Source: Carnobacterium_A sp049673005
Lineage (GTDB): Bacteria; Bacillota; Bacilli; Lactobacillales; Carnobacteriaceae
Direction of reading: 5' to 3'
Length of the DNA stretch: 33,280 nucleotides
Assembly: GCF_049673005.1 (NCBI RefSeq)
Contig: NZ_JBATXB010000026.1
Location: 1-33,280, forward strand
Both the position numbers and the translations under genes were made by a program. The notes beneath the pieces were generated by a model. It ran no database searches, was not told the origin of the DNA, and worked only from the letters and a program-made list of their open reading frames with translations. Below, in pieces: positions 8,149 through 15,795 of the stretch (positions are counted from its first letter, which is position 1; every line of letters begins with the position of its first letter).

Positions 8149-8418
8149 GTGAATGAGTTGGCTGAAGAAGTAGATATTGATTTTTATCAAGATAAAGATG
8201 AAACAGCTTTTTTAGAAGCTTGGGAAGAAAAGTTTGGTCCAATTACAAATGAAGAAATTGACATATTGTATCAAAAAATAGCATTAGATATAGAAGAGAA
8301 GTTTAAAACTGAACAAATTAAACTAGGAAAAAAATACGTGTATCAAGAAGTCTTAGTTGGCTATTGTGATTACAATACAGCCAACAATTTATTTCTTTTT
8401 GGTCAGTCAAAAAAGTGA
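8149..8418 (+). CDS. small acidic hypothetical protein
   Basis: This is an 89-residue acidic protein that I do not recognise. It has no signal peptide, membrane helix or metal-binding motif. Residues 1-60 are rich in Glu and Asp and probably helical, while the C-terminal third (KKYVYQEVLVGYCDYNTANN) looks like a strand-turn element. The start is GTG, with GGAAG five bases upstream. It begins 19 bases after the stop of the 3D-domain protein gene and is followed by a terminator, so it is most likely the second gene of that operon. Its good ribosome site and placement argue that it is real. Confidence 0.65.
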   Translation: MNELAEEVDIDFYQDKDETAFLEAWEEKFGPITNEEIDILYQKIALDIEEKFKTEQIKLGKKYVYQEVLVGYCDYNTANNLFLFGQSKK

Positions 8419-8431
8419 AAAAATGAATAGT

Positions 8432-8464
8432 AAAGACGGCAAAAGTTATTTTGTCGTTTTTTTG
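8432..8464 (+). terminator. terminator after the 3D-domain operon
   Basis: ACGGCAAAA (8436-8444) pairs with TTTTGTCGT (8449-8457) through one wobble around a GTTA loop, followed by a run of T. Confidence 0.75.
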
Positions 8465-8560
8465 TCTTTATATTAAACAACGCATATGCCTTTACAAATG
8501 ATAAAGAGAATTGTAAGGTAATGAGGTTTACGTCGTCTGAAACGAATAGGAGGCATAATA

Positions 8561-10333
8561 ATGACCAGTCAGCATATTAACAATAAATTACACCTACTCC
8601 CTGATCTTCCAGGATGTTATATAATGAAAAACAGCGAAAACGACATTATTTATATTGGAAAAGCTAAAAACTTAAGAAATCGTGTTCGTTCTTATTTTAA
8701 GGGAACTCATGAGGGGAAAACAGAATTACTTGTGAAAGAAATTGTAGATTTTGAAACGATTATTACAGGGACAGACAAAGAATCTCTGTTGCTAGAAATA
8801 ACATTAATTAAAAAACATCAACCCAAATACAATATCAAATTAAAACAAGGCACCAACTATCCCTATTTAAACATTACGAATGAACGTAATCCACAACTAA
8901 TTATTACCTCTGAAGTGAAAAAAGATGGGGGTATTTATTTTGGGCCATATCCAAATGTTTATGCTGCAAGCGAAACACAGCATTTTATCCAAAAAATATA
9001 TCCATTAAGGCGCTGTAACGGCTCACAAAAAAGAGCCTGCCTCTATTATCATATGGGACAGTGTATGGGACCGTGTGACCATGAAGTGCCTATTGAGGAA
9101 TATAAAGAACAAATTGAAAAAATTAAACGGTTTTTAAACGGAGAAGTAAAAGTTGTGAAAAAAGAGTTGCGTGCTAAGATGATAGAAGCAGCTAACGATC
9201 AGCAATACGAAAGAGCTGCTGAGTATCGAGATCAAATTCATTACATCGAAACGACGGTTGAAAGGCAGAATATTATCACAAATGATTACACGAATCGTGA
9301 TGTCTTTAGTTTCTATATGAATAAAGGTTGGATCTCTATTCAAGTGTTTTTCATCAGACAAGCAACATTGATTAAACGAGAAGCGACTATTTTTCCTTGT
9401 TATGATACACCACAAGAAGAATTATCTTCTTATATTGTTCAATTTTATCAAGAAGAAAACCATATTTTACCTAAAGAAATTTTAGTTCCTACAGAAATGG
9501 ATACAGCAGTTTTGGAAGATGTATTGGGTGTATCAGTCAGAATACCAGTTAAAGGTCGTAAAAAAGATATGCTTGATCTTGCGACAAAAAATAGTGAAAT
9601 AACGTTAAACGAAAAATTTAAACTAATTGAGATGGACGATCGAAAAACGATTGGGGCAATAAAAGAATTATCGGCAGCGATGAACTTGCCTTATATCACT
9701 CGAATTGAAGCGTTTGACCATTCTAATATTCAAGGTACGAATCCTGTATCTGCAATGGTATCCTTTGAAGACGGTCAACCAAATAAGAGCAACTATCGAA
9801 AATATAAAATAAAAACGGTCCATGGAAGCAATGAGCTTGCAACGACTGAAGAAGTCATCCGAAGACGCTACGAGCGACTACTAAAAGAAGGAAAGCCGCT
9901 TCCTGATTTGATTATGATGGACGGAGGAAAAATACAAGTAAATGCAGCTATCAATATACTAGAAAATGAATTAGGCTTAACTATACCGGTAGCAGGAATG
10001 GTTAAAGACAATAAACATAGAACATCGTCATTAATTTATGGAGAAGATCATGAAGAAATCATTTTGAAACCAACAAGTCAGGCTTTTTATCTAGTTCAAC
10101 GGATTCAAGATGAAGTTCACCGTTTTGCCATTACTTTTCATCGGAAATTACGCAACAAGAACAGCCTCTCATCTAGATTAGACCAAATAGAAGGAGTAGG
10201 ACCAAAAACAAGAACTAAGATTCTGAAACAATTTAAGTCTTTAAAGAAAGCTAAGGAAGCAGATATTGAAGAAATAAGAGGATTAGGCATTCCGGCTAAA
10301 GTAGCCGAACGGATAAAAAATGAATTGGAATAA
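8561..10333 (+). CDS. uvrC: excinuclease ABC subunit C
   Basis: This 590-residue UvrC makes both cuts around a DNA lesion in nucleotide excision repair, working with UvrB. The GIY-YIG nuclease domain is at about 14-92 (PGCYIM, YIGKAKNLRNRV, Glu79 as the metal ligand). A Cys-rich linker holds RRCNGSQKRACLYYHMGQC. The UvrB-binding UVR motif lies near 200-235. The RNase H-like endonuclease domain holds EAFDHSNIQGTNPVSAMV and PDLIMMDGGKIQV. A helix-hairpin-helix pair is at the end (IEGVGPKTRTKIL, IRGLGIPAKVAERI). AGGAGG lies eight bases before the ATG. Length is normal, all domains are present, and the gene is terminated separately. Confidence 0.97.
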   Translation: MTSQHINNKLHLLPDLPGCYIMKNSENDIIYIGKAKNLRNRVRSYFKGTHEGKTELLVKEIVDFETIITGTDKESLLLEITLIKKHQPKYNIKLKQGTNYPYLNITNERNPQLIITSEVKKDGGIYFGPYPNVYAASETQHFIQKIYPLRRCNGSQKRACLYYHMGQCMGPCDHEVPIEEYKEQIEKIKRFLNGEVKVVKKELRAKMIEAANDQQYERAAEYRDQIHYIETTVERQNIITNDYTNRDVFSFYMNKGWISIQVFFIRQATLIKREATIFPCYDTPQEELSSYIVQFYQEENHILPKEILVPTEMDTAVLEDVLGVSVRIPVKGRKKDMLDLATKNSEITLNEKFKLIEMDDRKTIGAIKELSAAMNLPYITRIEAFDHSNIQGTNPVSAMVSFEDGQPNKSNYRKYKIKTVHGSNELATTEEVIRRRYERLLKEGKPLPDLIMMDGGKIQVNAAINILENELGLTIPVAGMVKDNKHRTSSLIYGEDHEEIILKPTSQAFYLVQRIQDEVHRFAITFHRKLRNKNSLSSRLDQIEGVGPKTRTKILKQFKSLKKAKEADIEEIRGLGIPAKVAERIKNELE

Positions 10334-10374
10334 ATAAAGAAGAAAACCATTAATCAGTGGTTTTCTTCTTTATT
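10333..10374. terminator. bidirectional terminator after uvrC
   Basis: A perfect 17-base stem (10333-10349 with 10358-10374) has an eight-base loop and A-rich and T-rich ends. It serves uvrC and the convergent gene at 10379-10732. Confidence 0.85.
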
Positions 10375-10378
10375 TATT

Positions 10379-10732
10379 CTAAGGGGTTGTAAACACCGAG
10401 ACACCTAAATCATTAGTGATTAAGACATTGGCATTGATTAGACCGCTATTTCCTCTAAGAACTAAAGCATGCTTCTCTTGATCAAAGTCTAGTTTTAACT
10501 CATTATCCAAAAAATCTAAGCTCCAACCTTGAATGTTTAAATCACCAATAGTTGTTTTAAGGAAAGAATCCATTTCGGGACTTACTTTATTTGTTATCCT
10601 TAGGCTGAATAAGCCGTTATTTCCACATACACAACCAATACGTGACTCATAGTAAATGACAAGTTGTCCAGACGCTAATGTTTTTGCTAAAGCAATTCGT
10701 TCTTGAGCGTGTTTTGTAATAGTCAAAAACAA
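10379..10732 (-). CDS. HesB/YneR-like iron-sulfur biosynthesis family protein
   Basis: This 117-residue protein resembles the short HesB/YneR-type proteins of lactic acid bacteria, which are grouped with the Fe-S biosynthesis (IscA-like) fold. The beginning (FLTITKHAQERI) and the late strand (LVLRGNSGLINANVLITND) fit that group. It lacks the C-terminal Cys-Gly-Cys of true IscA; its only cysteines, Cys34 and Cys36 in GCVCGNNG, sit elsewhere. Assignment as a cluster carrier is therefore unsafe. The start is TTG at 10732, nine bases after AAGGAGG. It is a single gene between the uvrC terminator and the glnQ terminator. Confidence 0.6.
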   Translation of the reverse strand: MFLTITKHAQERIALAKTLASGQLVIYYESRIGCVCGNNGLFSLRITNKVSPEMDSFLKTTIGDLNIQGWSLDFLDNELKLDFDQEKHALVLRGNSGLINANVLITNDLGVSVFTTP

Positions 10733-10802
10733 GTTAAATCGCCTCCTTATTATTCACTTAATGATACCCTAGATATAAAATGAAATCTATTTTTTAAATG
10801 TT

Positions 10803-10840
10803 AAAAAATAAAAAAGTTGCCCGTTTTTGACGGACAACTT
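10803..10840 (-). terminator. terminator of the glnPQ operon
   Basis: On the minus strand an 11-base stem (10830-10840 with 10814-10824, one wobble) with a five-base loop runs into a T-rich tract (complement of 10803-10815). Confidence 0.85.
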
Positions 10841-10845
10841 CTTGT

Positions 10846-11577
10846 TTATACTAAAATTTTATTTAAGAAATCTTTCGTACGTTCGTTTTTAGGAGTATTA
10901 AATACTTCTTCAGGAGTACCTTCTTCAACAATATAACCAGCATCCATAAAAATAACTCGATCAGCAACTTCTTTTGCAAAGCCCATTTCATGAGTAACAA
11001 CGACCATTGTCATCCCTTGGCGAGCTAAAAGTTGCATTACTTCTAATACATCTCCAACCATTTCAGGATCTAAGGCACTAGTTGGTTCATCGAACAACAT
11101 AATGTCTGGTTGCATAGCTAAGGCTCTTGCAATCGCTACACGTTGTTTTTGACCGCCTGATAAAGAATTGGGATAGTCATTTGCTTTTTCAGATAATCCA
11201 ACTGTTTCAAGTAGTTCTAAGGCACGGTTTTTAATTTCTGACTCTTTTTGATTTTTTAATTCATTTGGAGCTAAAGTAATATTTTCTAAAACAGTTAGAT
11301 GAGGAAATAGGTTGAAATGTTGAAAGACCATTCCGATATTTTCTCTTATTTTATTAATATTTTTTGAATGATCACTTAAATCATTGTTATCTACAATAAC
11401 TTTACCACCAGAAATGTCTTCTAATTGATTAAGACAACGTAAAAATGTGCTCTTACCGGATCCAGAAGGTCCAATGATACAAACAACTTCGCCTTCTTGT
11501 ATTTCTACATTAAGATCTTTTAGGACTTCTAATGAACCAAAACTTTTTTTTAGATTTTCTACTTTTAATTTAGTCAT
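10846..11577 (-). CDS. glnQ: amino acid ABC transporter ATP-binding protein, GlnQ type
   Basis: This 243-residue ATPase energises import of glutamine or a related polar amino acid. All nucleotide-binding motifs are present: Walker A GPSGSGKST near residue 34, Q-loop FQHFNLFP, signature LSGGQKQRVAIARALA, Walker B IMLFDEPTSALDP and the switch His in VVVTHEMGFA. Its ATG overlaps the stop of the upstream permease gene by eight bases, so translation is coupled and the two products surely work together. A terminator follows eight bases beyond the stop. The length is standard. The symbol rests on the family and on the fused partner; the exact substrate is not provable here. Confidence 0.93.
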   Translation of the reverse strand: MTKLKVENLKKSFGSLEVLKDLNVEIQEGEVVCIIGPSGSGKSTFLRCLNQLEDISGGKVIVDNNDLSDHSKNINKIRENIGMVFQHFNLFPHLTVLENITLAPNELKNQKESEIKNRALELLETVGLSEKANDYPNSLSGGQKQRVAIARALAMQPDIMLFDEPTSALDPEMVGDVLEVMQLLARQGMTMVVVTHEMGFAKEVADRVIFMDAGYIVEEGTPEEVFNTPKNERTKDFLNKILV

Positions 11578-13024
11578 TTTTCAGTCTCCGTTCTAGATAA
11601 TTTGAAAGTTTAGTTAGTGTAGTAATAACGATAAGATACATTAAAGCGATAATTAACCACATATTTCCAGATGAAAGTGTTCGAGAAATAACAATTTTAC
11701 CGGTTTGAGTTAATTCTACTATACCGATAACAGACAAGATAGAAGTATCTTTTAATGTAATAACAAATTGATTGATAAATGAAGGGATCATAATCTTAAT
11801 AGCTTGTGGTAAAACAACTTTTCTCATAGAAACGTTATAGGGAAGTCCTAAACTTCTTGCTGCTTCTAATTGACCGTTATCTACAGCTTGAATTCCTCCT
11901 CGTACAAGTTCTGCGATATAAGCAGCGGTGTTTAAACTCAGCGTAATAATACCAGCTACCGTTGCAGAAAGACGCAAATCAAATAGTTGAGGGATAGAGA
12001 AGTAAACAAAAAAAGCTAAAACGATTAACGGTATCCCGCGGAATAAATCTACATAAAGAGAAGCGATAATATTTAAAGGTTTGCTTGGTGAAGCACTAAA
12101 TAGTCCTAAAATGACTCCAACAATTGTAGCAATAACGAAAGCGACAAAAGTTAGTATTAACGTACGGCCTAAACCTTTTAAAAGTTCACCGCTATTTTCT
12201 TGAATCAAACCTAAAAAGCTCACATCTGATGCTGCAGCAATTGCATTTTCACCAATATAAGTATCTAAAATTTCTTGGTACTTACCATTTGCTCTAATAT
12301 TAATTAGTCCTGCATTAAACATTTCAAGTAACTCTGGATTCGTATTTTTATTTACAGCAAAACCATATTTATCACCAGGTTCAGGATCTAAAGGTGTTTT
12401 TAATTTCAATCGTTCGTTCTTTAATGCATAGCCCATAACAGGATAATCTTCAAATGCAGCATCTGAATTTCCTGCTTGAACATCTTCGTACATATTTGCT
12501 GAGTCTTCAAAGGTATTTATTTTAAAATCGATATCTTTTTGAAGAGTTTCGGCAAAAGCGGAACCTGTTGTTCCTGTTTTAACAGCAACAGTTTTACCAG
12601 CTAAATCTTCGTAACTTTTAATAGATTCATCAGATTCAGCAATAGCCATAACAACGCCACTTTCGAAATAGGGCTCTGAAAAATCGAAAGTTGCCTTACG
12701 TTCGTCGGTGATACTCATTCCGGCAATCATACCGTCAACTTGATTTGTTTCTAAAGCTTGTAAAGAGGCGCTAAATCCAAGTGGTTTTACTTCGTACTCA
12801 AAACCTTGGTCTTCAGCAATAGCTTTTAAAATATCCATATCGATTCCAACATAGTTGCCGTCAGCATCTTGGTATTCGAAGGGAGCAAAAGTGACATCCG
12901 TTCCGATAATGTATTTACCTTCTTTTGTTTTAGCAGAAGCAGACTGCGGATTAACGGCTGTTAAAAATAGCCCTAATATCATAATAATTGCTGTTATAAA
13001 TAACGAGCGCTTGTGAATAGTCAT
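11570..13024 (-). CDS. glnP: fused substrate-binding and permease protein, GlnP type
   Basis: This 484-residue protein joins a substrate-binding domain to its permease, as in the GlnP proteins of lactic acid bacteria. Residues 1-31 form a signal sequence without a lipobox (ends SASA). Residues 35-265 are one family-3 binding domain (YIIGTDVTFAPFEYQ, IDMDILKAIAEDQGF, VDGMIAGMSITDERK, AVKTGTTGSAFAETL). About 275-484 form the permease, with FRGIPLIVLAFFVYF and the EAA loop EAARSLGLPYNVSMRKVVLPQA. Lactococcal GlnP carries two binding domains, whereas this one has a single copy. A strong AAGGAGG precedes the ATG. The gene heads the operon with glnQ; a -10 box lies about 60 bases upstream. Confidence 0.92.
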   Translation of the reverse strand: MTIHKRSLFITAIIMILGLFLTAVNPQSASAKTKEGKYIIGTDVTFAPFEYQDADGNYVGIDMDILKAIAEDQGFEYEVKPLGFSASLQALETNQVDGMIAGMSITDERKATFDFSEPYFESGVVMAIAESDESIKSYEDLAGKTVAVKTGTTGSAFAETLQKDIDFKINTFEDSANMYEDVQAGNSDAAFEDYPVMGYALKNERLKLKTPLDPEPGDKYGFAVNKNTNPELLEMFNAGLINIRANGKYQEILDTYIGENAIAAASDVSFLGLIQENSGELLKGLGRTLILTFVAFVIATIVGVILGLFSASPSKPLNIIASLYVDLFRGIPLIVLAFFVYFSIPQLFDLRLSATVAGIITLSLNTAAYIAELVRGGIQAVDNGQLEAARSLGLPYNVSMRKVVLPQAIKIMIPSFINQFVITLKDTSILSVIGIVELTQTGKIVISRTLSSGNMWLIIALMYLIVITTLTKLSNYLERRLKND

Positions 13025-13082
13025 AAGTTTCCTCCTTTGTTATATTTTTACATTTTAATTTATATTTAAGGGGATTGCAACC

Positions 13083-13088
13083 ATTATA
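13083..13088 (-). promoter_or_regulatory. -10 box ahead of glnP
   Basis: TATAAT on the minus strand (13088-13083), preceded by TGA, lies about 60 bases before the glnP start. No clear -35 box sits at 16-18 bases, so this is only the likely core of the glnPQ promoter. Confidence 0.45.
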
Positions 13089-13198
13089 TCATCTGGCTAT
13101 GTGAGAACATCTGACATACTTTCGTATATATCCTTCTATTGAATTTTTCATTTCATTTAGTTATAGTTGTAAATAAGAATAAGGAGTGAAATTTAAAC

Positions 13199-13762
13199 AT
13201 GATTAGAACGGCTGAAAAAAAAGATATAAAAGAATTATGTGATTTAGTTTGGATTGTACTAAAAGATATGGAACTACCTATATTGAATGAACTACCTGAG
13301 GAGCAACTGAAGAAACTAGTACAAGAAGCTATGTTAGATGATAACTACCGGTATAGTTATAATAGGGGAATCGTTTGTATTCGTGATAGTCAGATAGCAG
13401 GAGTTAGCTTTGGATACAAAGGAGAGCTAGAGCCCATAATTGATTTGCCATTAACTAAAATTATGAAAAAATTAGACCTTGAAAATAGTATTCTTTTTAC
13501 GGATAAAGAGACCCAAGCTGGAGAATGGTACTTAGACACTCTTGTGACATCACCTGAATTCCGTAGGCAAGGTGTTGCTGCTGAGCTATTAGCATCACTA
13601 CCTGATTTCGTTAAAGACCAAGGAGAGTCTATCATAGGGTTGAACTGTGATAAAGAAAATAATTCTGCTAAGCGGTTGTATGAAAAAATGGGTTATCAAA
13701 AAGTTGGAGAGCGCGAAATAAGTGGCCATCAATACACTCATATGCAATATAGAATAAATTGA
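13199..13762 (+). CDS. GNAT family N-acetyltransferase
   Basis: This 187-residue protein has the GNAT fold: an N-terminal MIRTAEKKDIKELCDLVW start, a central strand leading to the acetyl-CoA site LVTSPEFRRQGVAAELL (pyrophosphate-binding loop RRQGVA), and the late motif GLNCDKENNSAKRLYEKMGYQKVG. It transfers an acetyl group from acetyl-CoA to an amine or small molecule that the sequence does not identify. AAGGAGTG lies upstream of the ATG. The gene is divergent from glnP and closed by a shared terminator, with no functional link to its neighbours visible. Confidence 0.88.
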   Translation: MIRTAEKKDIKELCDLVWIVLKDMELPILNELPEEQLKKLVQEAMLDDNYRYSYNRGIVCIRDSQIAGVSFGYKGELEPIIDLPLTKIMKKLDLENSILFTDKETQAGEWYLDTLVTSPEFRRQGVAAELLASLPDFVKDQGESIIGLNCDKENNSAKRLYEKMGYQKVGEREISGHQYTHMQYRIN

Positions 13763-13794
13763 ATGTAGAATTCATTTAATCGTTAAAAAATTGC

Positions 13795-13839
13795 AAAAAA
13801 ATAAAGAGTGGACTCAAAAGCCCTACTCTTTATTTTTTT
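13795..13839. terminator. bidirectional terminator
   Basis: A perfect 15-base stem (13795-13809 with 13825-13839) has A7 and T7 ends. It serves the acetyltransferase gene and the convergent LURP-one-like gene, whose last codons overlap it. Confidence 0.87.
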
Positions 13840-14369
13840 GTAATTAAAGGATAGATAAGTTGAGTGGATTGTTTTTTTAATCTCTTTATTTTAGTAGGCG
13901 TCCTTGTAAGAGCTAAGTGATCAACAATGACAGCTATGCACAAACAAACAGGAACGTTTTGTTGTTGGTTAATAGCTAATGAATAAAAATCACCAAAAGA
14001 TAAATAAGCTTTCTCCATCTCCATAATAGATTCTTTTCCATTTTTAATCCAATAATGATTGTTGTTAAAATCGCCTTTTACAACCCAATTAAGATGGCTT
14101 ACTTTGAAGTAAGGACCTCTTATTCCTCTAATTTTTCTAATTGTAGCTACTTTTTTGTTAGCCACTATCAAATCAAATTTTGGAAATAAGGATAGAAAAG
14201 TTTGTTTTACTTCCGCTATTAAAGCACCATTCATATTATATAGCGAAAATCCATCACCAATTCTGCCCCATTTACCGACAATAAGGTAACAATCTTTTCC
14301 TGTTTCATCAGTAACGATTATGCTATTTCGTTGTGACACATAATCTTGTTTCATATAAAGATGAATCAT
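13830..14369 (-). CDS. LURP-one-related (YxjI-like) protein
   Basis: This 179-residue cytoplasmic protein resembles the LURP-one-related/YxjI family, a tubby-like beta-barrel fold of unknown bacterial function. Supporting stretches are YMKQDYVSQRNSIIVTDETGK, the LYNMNGALIAEVKQ strand pair, and VVKGDFNNNHYWI near the middle, with a DFYSLAI strand late. GAGGTGAG lies about seven bases before the ATG. Its stop lies within the bidirectional terminator. A 15-bp inverted repeat lies about 40 bases upstream of the start (14409-14450) and may control it. No catalytic residues are known for the family. Confidence 0.68.
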   Translation of the reverse strand: MIHLYMKQDYVSQRNSIIVTDETGKDCYLIVGKWGRIGDGFSLYNMNGALIAEVKQTFLSLFPKFDLIVANKKVATIRKIRGIRGPYFKVSHLNWVVKGDFNNNHYWIKNGKESIMEMEKAYLSFGDFYSLAINQQQNVPVCLCIAVIVDHLALTRTPTKIKRLKKQSTQLIYPLITKK

Positions 14370-14408
14370 TTTTACTCACCTCGATTTAGTTTTTGTCTGA
14401 GTTTATAT

Positions 14409-14450
14409 GTTTGTTATACTTAATAAGTTTTCTTCTTAAGTATAACGAAC
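14409..14450. repeat. 15-bp inverted repeat upstream of the LURP-one-like gene
   Basis: 14409-14423 and 14436-14450 are complementary over 15 bases (one T-G pair) with a 12-base loop. No T run follows on either strand, so it is unlikely to be a terminator. It lies between the YvrJ-type gene and the LURP-one-like gene, 40 bases before the latter's start, and could be an operator or an RNA structure in its leader. Confidence 0.55.
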
Positions 14451-14564
14451 AACTATAAAAAAACGAAGATTGTGAATGAAACGTGTACTCAACAAAGAAT
14501 AAAGTTGAATTGTCGTAAATCATACTGATTCAGCATAAAAAACCAACAATCCAACTCTAATTTG

Positions 14565-14732
14565 TTATCTGTTAGAAGTGTTAAAAATGTGGTTTAAATC
14601 TTGTATAGCTTTCACCAATTCATCTAGCTTGTTTTCCATCCGTTGCAAAAGAAACCAAGCTACAAAAATAGGGAAGCCAAGATTACCTATAATTTCTACA
14701 ATAACAGACAGCCATTCTGGAGTCGTTCCCAT
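14565..14732 (-). CDS. YvrJ family small membrane protein
   Basis: This is a 55-residue protein encoded on the minus strand. AAGGAG lies seven bases before its ATG at 14732, and the stop is at 14565-14567. The N-terminus (GTTPEWLSVIVEIIG) leads into NLGFPIFVAWFLLQRMENK, followed by an amphipathic KLDELVKAI helix. One membrane helix ending in Arg-Met-Glu and then a short helical tail is the pattern of the YvrJ family, found in many Firmicutes and with no established function. It is flanked by the pdxK terminator upstream and the inverted repeat at 14409-14450 downstream. A 72-residue plus-strand frame lies opposite it but has no ribosome site. Confidence 0.78.
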   Translation of the reverse strand: MGTTPEWLSVIVEIIGNLGFPIFVAWFLLQRMENKLDELVKAIQDLNHIFNTSNR

Positions 14733-14810
14733 CGTAATTCTCCTTTCTTCTTTGATTGGTACTAAGAAGATAACGAATAAGAACAGTGAATCGTAACCGT
14801 TTATTTATGA

Positions 14811-14858
14811 GAAAAAACTACTCTCCTATTTTTTATTAAAATCAAATAGAAGGGTAGT
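14811..14858 (-). terminator. terminator after the pdxK-like gene
   Basis: On the minus strand 14858-14844 pairs with 14831-14817 over 15 positions (one mismatch, one wobble), followed by a run of T. Confidence 0.78.
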
Positions 14859-14873
14859 TTGTTTTAGAAAGAA

Positions 14874-15701
14874 TTAAATTTTATCTTGCTTAGACAATCG
14901 GTAACCACTATGGAAAACAGAACCGATGTATTGATTGTATTTGAATCCGCTACGAATGGCTTCTGTTACAAAATCTTTTGCTTTCAAGATAGCTTCCTCA
15001 ACACTTAAACCTTGGGCTAAACCAGCTGTAATAGCTGCAGCAAAAGTACAGCCAGCACCATGATTATAGGCAGGAGTTATTTTTTCACTTTCAAGAACCT
15101 TGAAAGTTGAGCCATCATAGAATAAATCGATTGCTTTTTCACCGGCCAAAGCTTTTCCACCTTTAATTACAACATTTTTTGCTCCAAGTTTATGAATTTT
15201 TACAGCTGCCTTTTTCATGTCTTCTAGCGTAGTCAATTTTCCAAGACCAGAAAGGACACCTGCTTCAAATAAATTAGGTGTGACAACGGTTGCTAAAGGT
15301 GTTAAAACATCACGCAATGCATTTGCATTTTCTGGATTTAAAACTTCATCTTCCCCTTTGCAAACCATTACCGGATCAATAACGATATTTTCTAAGTTAT
15401 TGTCTTTGATTGTTTTGGCAACGACATTGATAATGTCTACATTTGGTAACATCCCTGTTTTCATAGCTGCAATTTTCTCGTCACTTGCAAAGATGGTTTT
15501 TAATTGAGCTTCTATAACTGGAATATCAATCGTAGTTACGCCATGACTCCAGTTATTATCAGGATCCATTGTAGCAATCGCTGTTAAAGCAGATAAGCCG
15601 TAAGTACCGTATTCAGCAAAAGTTTTAAGGTCTGCTTGTATACCAGCGCCACCACTTGAATCGCTGCCTGCGATTGTTAATGTTCTTTTAATGTCTGCCA
15701 T
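14874..15701 (-). CDS. pdxK: dual-cysteine pyridoxal/HMP kinase (PdxK type)
   Basis: This 275-residue ribokinase-like enzyme belongs to the ThiD-related group that includes Bacillus PdxK. It phosphorylates pyridoxal or pyridoxine in vitamin B6 salvage, and some members also act on hydroxymethylpyrimidine. The start LTIAGSDSSGGAGIQADLKTF binds substrate. MKTGML is at 80-85. Two cysteines mark the PdxK branch: Cys114 in VMVCKG and Cys218 in HGAGCTFAAAI, the latter in the anion hole. Close agreement with Bacillus PdxK runs along the whole length, including the C-terminal NQYIG. AGGAGG precedes the ATG. It has its own promoter (15760-15787) and terminator. Databases may label it thiD; I favour PdxK because of the two cysteines. 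Confidence 0.87.
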   Translation of the reverse strand: MADIKRTLTIAGSDSSGGAGIQADLKTFAEYGTYGLSALTAIATMDPDNNWSHGVTTIDIPVIEAQLKTIFASDEKIAAMKTGMLPNVDIINVVAKTIKDNNLENIVIDPVMVCKGEDEVLNPENANALRDVLTPLATVVTPNLFEAGVLSGLGKLTTLEDMKKAAVKIHKLGAKNVVIKGGKALAGEKAIDLFYDGSTFKVLESEKITPAYNHGAGCTFAAAITAGLAQGLSVEEAILKAKDFVTEAIRSGFKYNQYIGSVFHSGYRLSKQDKI

Positions 15702-15759
15702 TTTAATTCCTCCTAAAAATTCAATGACTATTTATTGCAAAGTCATGATAAGTAACTTT

Positions 15760-15787
15760 ATTATACTATTAAATTTCGTTTTATCAA
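15760..15787 (-). promoter_or_regulatory. promoter of the pdxK-like gene
   Basis: TTGATA (15787-15782), a 16-base spacer and a perfect TATAAT (15765-15760) on the minus strand lie directly downstream of the stop of the HAD phosphatase gene. The leader contains a short ATGACT/AGTCAT inverted repeat (15724-15746). Confidence 0.65.
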
Positions 15788-15795
15788 CAAACTAT

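Noticed and set aside
14578..14796. Plus-strand open frame of 72 codons opposite the YvrJ-type gene
   Set aside because: It has no ribosome binding site and no recognisable protein pattern, and the opposite strand carries a convincing small gene.
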